Below, in pieces: positions 1-5,466 of a stretch of DNA of 9,480 nucleotides. The first letter of the stretch is position 1. Each line of letters begins with the position of its first letter. The stretch comes from DATMYQ01 sp035560935 (GTDB lineage: Bacteria > Bacillota > Negativicutes > Sporomusales > Sporomusaceae): contig DATMYQ010000066.1 of NCBI GenBank assembly GCA_035560935.1, positions 1-9,480 of the forward strand, read 5' to 3'. A program made the translations under genes and the position numbers. The notes under the pieces were generated by a model. That model ran no database searches. It was not told the DNA's origin and saw nothing but the letters and a program-made list of their open reading frames with translations.

Positions 1-68
1 GCAGCGGGTGATGCGGGGAAATTTTTAAAATTAAAGAATTGACGGTTCAATAAAAAAATAACCGAAAG

Positions 69-106
69 TTAATCAAACGATAATGAAAATTTACATGGGA
101 TTAACA
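69..106 (+). promoter_or_regulatory. Candidate PhoP-type box upstream of the phosphate operon
   Basis: Two hexamers, TTTACA at 90-95 and TTAACA at 101-106, are separated by exactly 5 bases. A weaker TTAATC lies at 69-74, about two helical turns upstream. Direct TT(A/T)ACA repeats with 5-base gaps are the known pattern of the Bacillus PhoP box. The site lies directly before a phosphate transport operon and overlaps the -35 hexamer, so response to phosphate limitation is a reasonable inference. Only two repeats are good, whereas strong boxes usually have about four, and AT-rich DNA can produce such hexamers by chance. Confidence 0.4.
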
Positions 107-119
107 TTTGTGGTATAAT
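90..119 (+). promoter_or_regulatory. Sigma-A-type promoter of the DUF47-PiT operon
   Basis: A -35 hexamer TTTACA (90-95) is followed after 18 bases by a perfect -10 hexamer TATAAT (114-119). TGG directly before the -10 gives an extended -10 (TGn). Transcription should start near 126, leaving a leader of about 70 bases before the start codon at 197. This is the clearest promoter in the window. Confidence 0.75.
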
Positions 120-148
120 CCTTGTGTAGAGAAAATAGAACTATTGAA

Positions 149-173
149 CTGGTCGCCAACCAGATTTTTTTTT
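149..173 (+). terminator. Terminator-like stem-loop in the operon leader
   Basis: CTGGT (149-153) and ACCAG (159-163) form a 5-bp stem around a 5-base loop. After one A come nine consecutive T residues (165-173). The element lies between the promoter and the ribosome binding site at 182-188, where an attenuator would sit. The stem is short, so termination would be partial at best. I see no clear competing antiterminator. It may be a weak attenuator or only a chance stem next to a homopolymer. Confidence 0.35.
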
Positions 174-196
174 GCATTGGCAGGAGGAGAGAAAGT

Positions 197-826
197 ATGG
201 CTTTTCGTTTGAAGCCCAAGGATGATAAAATTTACAGGCTGTTTATTGAGAATACCGAGGCGATTCGTAAAGCGGCAGAAGTATTGCAAACAGCTATGCA
301 AGATCCTGAAAACCTGCAGCAGCATGTGCAGCGGGTTGATGAACTGGAACAGGAAGCCGATATGGCAACGGCGAAAATCGTGGAACAGTTGAACAAAAGC
401 TTTATTACGCCGTTGGACCGGGAAGACATTTATCATATTGCCCAGAAATTGGATGATGTGATTGATTCTATTCAAGGCACCGTGGAACGGATGTATTTGT
501 ATAATGCAGCTCCGGCGTCGCCGGCGGCGCTGCAACTAGGGGAACTGGTCGTGAAAGCGGCAAAGCAAATCAGCAAGGTTTTCGATGAGCTGTCGGAAAT
601 GAAAAAAAATAAGGAAAAGATGACGGAACGGTGCGCCCGAATTTCTCAGCTAGAAGGCGAAGGAGATCATTTGTATCGCCAGGAGGTCGCCAAACTGTTC
701 CGGGAATGCCCCAATCCGGTGGAATTGATTAAATGGAAGGAAATTTTGTTCCACTTGGAAGAAACGCTGGATGTTTGTGAAGACCTGGCGAACATGCTAA
801 AGGGAGTCGTTATGAAATATGCCTGA
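197..826 (+). CDS. DUF47 (PhoU-like) phosphate transport regulator
   Basis: This 209-residue protein belongs to the DUF47/PhoU-like family, cytoplasmic helical-bundle proteins encoded next to PiT permeases and thought to modulate phosphate uptake. It is almost entirely predicted helical. Family-like acidic motifs are visible: ELEQEAD at 49-55, TPLDREDI at 71-78 and QLEGEGD at 151-157. The paired LE-x-E-x-D motifs resemble the metal-binding repeats of PhoU. The length is normal for the family. I chose ATG 197 because AGGAGGAGA (182-190) sits at good spacing, while the frame stays open upstream to a TTG at 122 that overlaps the promoter-proximal leader. The stop overlaps the permease start by 8 bp, indicating translational coupling. 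The family assignment is firm; the regulatory role is inferred from context and family. Confidence 0.9.
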   Translation: MAFRLKPKDDKIYRLFIENTEAIRKAAEVLQTAMQDPENLQQHVQRVDELEQEADMATAKIVEQLNKSFITPLDREDIYHIAQKLDDVIDSIQGTVERMYLYNAAPASPAALQLGELVVKAAKQISKVFDELSEMKKNKEKMTERCARISQLEGEGDHLYRQEVAKLFRECPNPVELIKWKEILFHLEETLDVCEDLANMLKGVVMKYA

Positions 827-1811
827 GTTATGGTTAATCTACATGGTCGTTTTTTTGGCGCTGGCGTTTGATTATATCAACGGATTTCATGATACGGCCA
901 ACGCCATTGCGACTTCGGTATCTACCCGGGCCTTATCGCCGCAGGTTGCGGTGGCGATGGCGGCGGTGCTGAATTTTTCCGGGGCTTTGTATAGCACCGG
1001 AGTGGCTAAAACGATTGGCGGCGATTTGGTAAGGGCGGCGTCAATGGTGAGTCAACAAGTCATCATGGCTGCACTGGTGGGTGCTATCATCTGGAACTTA
1101 ATCACCTGGTGGTATGGTATTCCAAGCAGTTCTTCCCACGCGCTGGTAGGCGGCGTTTTGGGCGCTGTGTCGGTGGGGTCCGGCCTTGAGGCCATCAATT
1201 TACCGGGTGTTCAAAAGATTATTCTGTCGTTGATCCTGACACCGGTGATCGCTCTGGTTACCGGATATTTCGTGATGATTGCCCTGCTTTGGATTTTCGG
1301 ACGGATGTCGCCGTCGGTTTTGAATTCCGGATTTAAGCGGATGCAGCTTTTATCGGCGGCGATGATGTCCTTTTCCCATGGATCCAATGACGCCCAGAAG
1401 GCGATGGGTATTATCACGCTGGCTTTGTTGAGTGCCGGGGCGATTCCCTCACTGGAGGTCCCCACCTGGGTTAAGTTTTCCTGTGCAATGTCGATGGCCA
1501 TGGGGACGGCGGTTGGTGGCTGGAAAATCATCAAAACCATGGGCGGGAAAATCGTTAAACTGGAACCGATTAACGGATTTGCCGCCGATTTGAATTCATC
1601 ACTGGTGATTTTTGGGGCAACTTTTTTACATTTACCGGTCAGTACCACTCATGTGGTATCCGGTTCGATTATGGGGGTTGGTTCGGCGAAGCGGATCAAC
1701 GCCGTTCGATGGGGCGTGGCGAGACAGATGCTGTTTGCCTGGGTTTTGACCATTCCCTTCAGTGCCGCGGCCAGCGCCTGTGTGTACCAGGTTATTATGA
1801 TCTTTCGATGA
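819..1811 (+). CDS. pit: PiT-family inorganic phosphate permease
   Basis: This 330-residue integral membrane protein is a low-affinity inorganic phosphate transporter of the PiT family, which in bacteria moves metal-phosphate coupled to protons or ions. The two halves show the family's internal duplication: GFHDTANA at 22-29 matches GSNDAQKA at 188-195, and PSSSSHAL at 102-109 matches PVSTTHVV at 273-280. About eight to ten hydrophobic segments span the chain, and a more polar central region (around 161-175) joins the halves. The length is typical of the shorter Firmicutes forms. ATG 819 lies inside the end of the DUF47 gene, with AGGGAG about 12 bases upstream, so expression probably depends on coupling to that gene. 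All key N/D residues of the repeats are present. The specific cation cannot be told from the sequence. Confidence 0.93.
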   Translation: MPELWLIYMVVFLALAFDYINGFHDTANAIATSVSTRALSPQVAVAMAAVLNFSGALYSTGVAKTIGGDLVRAASMVSQQVIMAALVGAIIWNLITWWYGIPSSSSHALVGGVLGAVSVGSGLEAINLPGVQKIILSLILTPVIALVTGYFVMIALLWIFGRMSPSVLNSGFKRMQLLSAAMMSFSHGSNDAQKAMGIITLALLSAGAIPSLEVPTWVKFSCAMSMAMGTAVGGWKIIKTMGGKIVKLEPINGFAADLNSSLVIFGATFLHLPVSTTHVVSGSIMGVGSAKRINAVRWGVARQMLFAWVLTIPFSAAASACVYQVIMIFR

Positions 1812-1817
1812 GTTGCT

Positions 1818-1840
1818 AGCCTAGCATACGGAAGGCTTTT
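1818..1840 (+). terminator. Weak terminator candidate after the PiT gene
   Basis: AGCCT (1818-1822) can pair with AGGCT (1833-1837) around a 10-base loop, and the second arm runs into TTTT. The stem has only 5 bp, so this is a poor intrinsic terminator. A larger stem-loop at 1891-1923 is an alternative end point for the phosphate transcript. Confidence 0.2.
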
Positions 1841-1890
1841 AGTGACGCATATTTTTTAAGCCAAGGGACATAAGAATAAATACAAACGGC

Positions 1891-1923
1891 TGCGGACCGA
1901 GGACAATAATGTCTCGGTCTGTA
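1891..1923 (+). other. Long stem-loop before the ABC transporter operon
   Basis: The arms 1891-1904 and 1911-1923 form about 13 pairs around the 6-base loop AATAAT. The core is GACCGAG (1895-1901) with CTCGGTC (1913-1919). There is one bulged G (1902) and there are two G-T wobbles. The 3' arm is followed by TATTAATTT, which is T-rich but not a clean T-tract. It may terminate the phosphate transcript, or it may be a leader structure of the ABC operon, as it lies about 115 bases before that start codon. I compared it with TPP, SAM, T-box and guanidine-I riboswitch signatures from memory and found none of their conserved core sequences. Confidence 0.5.
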
Positions 1924-2037
1924 TTAATTTCCCGGGATTCATGCGAAAAACAAAAAAATGTGAAGGAAGAATCCGAACCATGGCGAATAAAAACCATGAA
2001 CTATTTACGTAAATCAGGGAAAATAGGAGGATTGGGC

Positions 2038-3111
2038 ATGGGACGCGCTACAGGACTTGGGAGTAATCAGCGACGCTTGCTTTGGCTGGTGTCTGCACTT
2101 TTGGTTTTGACTCTGTGTGCCGGCTGTGGCGGACAGACGGAGAAAAAAGCGGCAACGAAGGCGGAAACCAAGAAACTCAGTATCGGTATTTTGAAACTGA
2201 CCAGTTCCGCCCCCCTGTTTATTGGACTGGACAAAGGATTTTTTAAAGAAGAAGGCATTGATCTTGAACCGCAATGGTTTGAGGCGGCTCAGCCCATTGC
2301 CGTGGCCACGGCAGCCAATAAAGTAGATATTGGTGCTACCGGCATTACCGCCAGTTTATATAATATGGTGGCCGGCGGTCAGGAACTGACGATTGTAGCC
2401 GACAAGGGGCGGGAACAAAAAGGCTATTCTTCTTCTGCGCTGCTGGTGCGCAGTGATCTTTGGGAGCAAGGTGTGCGTAAAGTAGAAGATCTGAAAGGGA
2501 AAAAAATCGGTATAACCCAGAGCGGGTCCACGTTTCATTATATGGCGGGCCGGCTGCTGGAAAGCAACGGGTTGGTCCTGTCGGATACCGAACTGGTGCC
2601 GCTGGGCAAAATCAGCTCGCTGATGGCCGCGTTGCAAAGCAAGCAGGTGGATGCGGTGATTCTTAATGAACCAAACATTGCCAAAGTGGTTGCCGACGGC
2701 TATGGTAAAATTATGACGCCGGTCGGCGATGCCATGGAATACCAGACTTCGGGGATTTTCTTTTCGCCGGCACTGACAAAGGACAAAGGGGCGGCTGTCC
2801 GCTTTATGAAAGCATACATCAAAGCTTGCCGTTACTACTATGATGCCGTATTGGTGCAAAAAGACGGAAAAGCGGTGCCGGGCGCAAATTTTGAAGAAGT
2901 AGTGGGTATTATCGCAAAATATACCGGCGCGTCGGCGGATGAAGTGCGGACCGGCCTGCCGTATATGGACCGCGATGGCGCGTTGCTGACCAGGGACATT
3001 CAGACGCAGATAGACTGGTATGCCGCTCACAAAATGATTGACAAGAAAATTGACGCTGCCCGGATTGTAAACACGAGCTTTGAAGAAGAGGCGTTGAAAC
3101 AGTTGCAATAG
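2038..3111 (+). CDS. ABC transporter solute-binding lipoprotein, NMT1/SsuA type
   Basis: This 357-residue protein is the extracytoplasmic binding component of an ABC importer of the nitrate/sulfonate/taurine/pyrimidine-precursor class (NMT1/SsuA-like fold). Residues 12-29 form a basic-hydrophobic signal peptide ending in CAGC. Cys30 is the likely lipidated residue, though Cys at the -3 position of the lipobox is unusual. The mature domain starts near residue 46 with the typical pattern LSIGILK, then APLFIGLDKGFFKEEGID (59-75), in which a strand is followed by the 'x-x-x-GFFKEEG' helix of the family, and later a DLKGKKIGI stretch (151-159). ATG 2038 has a perfect AGGAGG (2025-2030) at 7 bases. 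An in-frame ATG at 1996 would put extra residues ahead of the signal peptide and lacks such a site. The ligand cannot be assigned. Confidence 0.88.
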   Translation: MGRATGLGSNQRRLLWLVSALLVLTLCAGCGGQTEKKAATKAETKKLSIGILKLTSSAPLFIGLDKGFFKEEGIDLEPQWFEAAQPIAVATAANKVDIGATGITASLYNMVAGGQELTIVADKGREQKGYSSSALLVRSDLWEQGVRKVEDLKGKKIGITQSGSTFHYMAGRLLESNGLVLSDTELVPLGKISSLMAALQSKQVDAVILNEPNIAKVVADGYGKIMTPVGDAMEYQTSGIFFSPALTKDKGAAVRFMKAYIKACRYYYDAVLVQKDGKAVPGANFEEVVGIIAKYTGASADEVRTGLPYMDRDGALLTRDIQTQIDWYAAHKMIDKKIDAARIVNTSFEEEALKQLQ

Positions 3112-3125
3112 TTGGCGATATAAAA

Positions 3126-3140
3126 CCGCCGCGACGGCGG
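3126..3140 (+). other. GC-rich stem-loop between binding-protein and ATPase genes
   Basis: CCGCCG (3126-3131) and CGGCGG (3135-3140) pair perfectly around a CGA loop, 14 bases after the binding-protein stop. No T-tract follows, so intrinsic termination is unlikely. In importer operons such structures often protect the upstream binding-protein message from 3' decay, giving more binding protein than ATPase. That role is inferred here. Confidence 0.55.
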
Positions 3141-3151
3141 GAATGGGTGAT

Positions 3152-3185
3152 AACGGGCTGGAACGGTTCAACGGGCCGGCCTGTT
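3152..3185 (+). other. Second stem-loop just before the ATPase ribosome binding site
   Basis: AACGGGCTGG (3152-3161) can pair over its full 10 bases with CCGGCCTGTT (3176-3185), including two G-T wobbles, around a 14-base loop. The 3' arm ends about 10 bases before the G-rich ribosome binding site at 3195-3201. AACGG also occurs three times in this stretch (3152, 3162, 3170). The structure may separate expression of the binding protein from that of the ATPase, by RNA processing or by influencing ribosome access. Confidence 0.5.
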
Positions 3186-3207
3186 CGCTATCATGGGGGG
3201 ATCCTTA

Positions 3208-3990
3208 ATGCGTGTAGTTATTGATCAGGTAAGCAAGCAATATCAGGGACGCAACGGTCAGGAACTGATGGCGCTGTCCGATGTCAATTTGATAGTGAAC
3301 CAGGAAGAATTTGTCGTGTTAGTAGGTCCCAGCGGTTGCGGGAAATCCACGTTGCTCAGCATGGTGGGGGGATTGCTCAGTCCCAGTTCCGGGTCTGTTT
3401 ATGTTGAGGAGCTGGAATCGGACCGGGATTATGCCGTAGGGATGGTTTTTCAGGAAATAGGGCTCTTTCCGTGGCGAACGGTGGCGGGCAACGTGGCCTT
3501 TGGGTTGGAAGAAGCCGGACTGGCGTCAGCGGTTGTTCGTGAACGCGTAGAAGAATATGTGACTTTGGTGGGCTTAAACGGATTTGAGAAATCTTATCCC
3601 CACCAACTTTCCGGCGGGATGCGGCAACGGGTCGGGATTGCCCGGGCGTTGGCCACTCGCCCGGATTTATTGCTGATGGATGAACCCTTTTCGGCGCTGG
3701 ATGCTCAAACGCGAATGCTGCTCCAGGAAGAAATGCTGCGGATCTGGAATCAGACCCGGCTCAGCACGCTGTATGTGACGCACAATATCCAGGAAGCGGT
3801 GTACCTGGCGGACCGGGTAGTTGTGCTGTCCCGGCGCCCAGGGCGGGTTGTCAGTATTATCCCGATTGAACTGCCGAAGACCGGTAGGGACAAAGAACCG
3901 CATCTGACTGCGTTTAATCAGTATGTGGAAGCCATTTGGGGGTTGATTCGCCATGATGCAGAAGATGCGCTGCGGGAAGGAGAGGAATAA
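3208..3990 (+). CDS. ABC transporter ATP-binding protein, SsuB/TauB type
   Basis: This 260-residue cytoplasmic ATPase powers the importer encoded around it. All nucleotide-binding motifs are intact: Walker A GPSGCGKST at 40-48, Q-loop Gln82 in VFQEIGLFPWRTV, signature LSGGMRQ at 134-140, Walker B LLLMDEP at 154-160, D-loop SALD at 162-165 and switch His192. The LFPW after the Q-loop is typical of nitrate/sulfonate/taurine-type ATPases. I chose ATG 3208 because GGGGGGAT (3195-3201) lies about 6 bases upstream, while the in-frame ATG at 3193 has no ribosome binding site and would add only MGGSL. The gene follows the binding protein and its stop is 3 bases before the permease start, so the latter two are tightly coupled. 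Confidence 0.92.
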   Translation: MRVVIDQVSKQYQGRNGQELMALSDVNLIVNQEEFVVLVGPSGCGKSTLLSMVGGLLSPSSGSVYVEELESDRDYAVGMVFQEIGLFPWRTVAGNVAFGLEEAGLASAVVRERVEEYVTLVGLNGFEKSYPHQLSGGMRQRVGIARALATRPDLLLMDEPFSALDAQTRMLLQEEMLRIWNQTRLSTLYVTHNIQEAVYLADRVVVLSRRPGRVVSIIPIELPKTGRDKEPHLTAFNQYVEAIWGLIRHDAEDALREGEE

Positions 3991-3993
3991 CGG

Positions 3994-4818
3994 GTGGATA
4001 TGACGACGGATATAGGAACAGAACGCCGGGGATATCGGCGGATGGTGGTTAACCGTTTGGCGGTCCTGGAAGGAACGGCGCAGAGAGGCACCGGTGGAGT
4101 TGCTATGGCGGTTTTAGTGATATTGTGGGAACTGTTTTGCCGGACAGGTTTGGTATCTTCACTGTATTTGCCTTCACCGTGGGCCATAGTCAATGCGGGT
4201 ATGGAAATGGTTGGCAGTGGTGAGCTGCTGAACAATACATTAGCCAGCTTATATCGTATTGGTCTGGGGTTTCTAAGCGGCAGTATCATCGGCATTGTGG
4301 CGGGACTGGCGCTGGGATTTTCACGGCTGGCGGCCGCTGTTGGCAATCCCGTGATTTATGCGCTGTACCCTATTCCCAAAATTGCCCTGCTGCCGCTGAT
4401 TATTCTCTGGCTGGGCATTGGCGAGTTGTCCAAAGTGGCAATCATTAGTCTGGGTGTGTTTTTCCCCGTATTTATTAATACTTATTCCGGTGTGAAAAAT
4501 GTAGATCCCCTACTGATCCGCGTGGCGGTAAGTTTTAAAGCCAGCCGGTTGAATCTGATCCGCAAAGTGATTTTGCCGGGAGCTTTGCCGGTGATTTTTG
4601 CCGGACTGAAACTGGCCGCCGGCACATCGTTGCTGCTATTGGTGGCGGCCGAAATGATTGCGGCCAAAGAGGGCGTGGGGGCGATGATCCTGCATTACGG
4701 CGATTTGATGTTAACCACAAAGCTGATGGTTGGCGTGGTGACGCTGTCGTTGCTGGGTGTGGCGTTTAATCAAGGACTGCAGTGGCTGGAAAACAGGCTG
4801 ATTCGCTGGAAACATTGA
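3994..4818 (+). CDS. ABC transporter permease, SsuC/TauC type
   Basis: This 274-residue inner-membrane protein is the channel subunit of the importer (BPD-type permease). After a polar 30-residue N-terminus there are about six membrane segments, near 35-50, 88-110, 118-140, 146-165, 198-222 and 243-262. The cytoplasmic coupling loop (EAA loop) is at about 178-199 and ends in KVILPGALP, the expected contact with the ATPase. The EAA motif is degenerate, with Lys182 where most relatives have the conserved Gly. I chose GTG 3994 because the ribosome binding site GGAGAGG (about 3979-3985) is 8 bases away; ATG 4000 is the alternative. Only one permease gene is present, so it should act as a homodimer. 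The substrate is unknown. Confidence 0.9.
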   Translation: MDMTTDIGTERRGYRRMVVNRLAVLEGTAQRGTGGVAMAVLVILWELFCRTGLVSSLYLPSPWAIVNAGMEMVGSGELLNNTLASLYRIGLGFLSGSIIGIVAGLALGFSRLAAAVGNPVIYALYPIPKIALLPLIILWLGIGELSKVAIISLGVFFPVFINTYSGVKNVDPLLIRVAVSFKASRLNLIRKVILPGALPVIFAGLKLAAGTSLLLLVAAEMIAAKEGVGAMILHYGDLMLTTKLMVGVVTLSLLGVAFNQGLQWLENRLIRWKH

Positions 4819-4850
4819 ATAAGGCAACGAAAACGAATTACAGGGAGGCG

Positions 4851-5354
4851 ATGCCGGTGTGTCTGACTTGCTGTATTTTGGAAGGAAAGCATATACCGCC
4901 TGGCGGGGTTTTGTACAGGGACTCTCTGGTGGTGTTACATCATTGCTGTGATGTGAAATTACCAGGATATCTTATTTTGTCGCCGGTGCGTCATGTAGAA
5001 GGTTATCATAAGCTGACAGATGCTGAGGTGACAGCTATGGCTAGGGTGAGCCGGCGGGCGATGGCGTTAGTGATGCAGCACAGCGGTGATTTGGCAGAGA
5101 AAGTATATTTGGTCAGCTTTTGTGAAGAGACGCTTCATTTTCACTGGCACCTTTTCCCCCGGTATTCCGGATTGCCGGCACAACTGGGTGAGGTTGCACA
5201 CCAGAATGGTCAAGTAGACGGACCGGAGATTTTTCGTTGGGTACGGCGCGAGTGGAAAGTGACATTGCCAGAAATGGAAACACCGGAAATTCAGGAAATC
5301 AATGAGTATATCCGTAGAGGAATGGTGGATAAGACTTCTACGGCAATCAGTTAA
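4851..5354 (+). CDS. HIT-family (histidine triad) hydrolase
   Basis: This 167-residue cytoplasmic protein carries the histidine triad H-x-H-x-H (His96, His98, His100 in LHFHWHLF), followed by PR as in many HIT proteins. The fold's earlier landmarks are present: LPGYLILSPVRHV at 38-49. HIT enzymes hydrolyse or transfer nucleotide-phosphate bonds, with the middle His as nucleophile. The Asn-x-Gly...GQ stretch common before the triad is replaced by SFCEET, so substrate preference may differ. N-terminal Cys4, Cys7 and Cys8 form a CxxCC cluster. The start is uncertain: GGGAGG (4843-4848) is only 2 bases from ATG 4851 but 8 from GTG 4857, which would remove two residues. The gene is 32 bp behind the permease and is probably cotranscribed with it. 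Confidence 0.85.
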   Translation: MPVCLTCCILEGKHIPPGGVLYRDSLVVLHHCCDVKLPGYLILSPVRHVEGYHKLTDAEVTAMARVSRRAMALVMQHSGDLAEKVYLVSFCEETLHFHWHLFPRYSGLPAQLGEVAHQNGQVDGPEIFRWVRREWKVTLPEMETPEIQEINEYIRRGMVDKTSTAIS

Positions 5355-5466
5355 ACGAAAACATCAGTGAACTTTTTACAGGAATACGGCAGGAAATACG
5401 GAATGCGTGACGAAAACAAAAACTTTACAGAACTTCGCAAGAAAACATGCAAAAGGAGCCAAATTT

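Noticed and set aside
1..42. Possible 3' end of an upstream coding region, open to a TGA at 40-42 in frame 1 or a TAA at 26-28 in frame 2.
   Set aside because: Only a dozen codons are visible and two frames compete, so nothing supports one over the other.
1850..2030. Guanidine-I, TPP, SAM or T-box leader upstream of the binding-protein gene.
   Set aside because: None of the conserved core strings that I know for these classes is present; only the generic stem-loop at 1891-1923 stands out.
1909..2037. N-terminal extension of the binding protein by 43 residues from an upstream ATG.
   Set aside because: The extension runs through the stem-loop, has no good ribosome binding site and would bury the lipoprotein signal peptide. 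ATG 2038 has a perfect AGGAGG.
2356..3171. A long minus-strand open frame (271 codons) opposite the binding-protein gene.
   Set aside because: It is the shadow of a well-supported gene. Its translation is rich in His, Arg, Phe and Gln, without any family pattern.
3152..3176. ACGG-containing loops resembling the ACGR loops of the mini-ykkC (guanidine-II) RNA, attractive because that RNA class is associated with transporter genes.
   Set aside because: Only one weak 4-bp stem presents ACGG in a loop, and a 10-bp alternative stem is better. The paired-hairpin architecture is missing.
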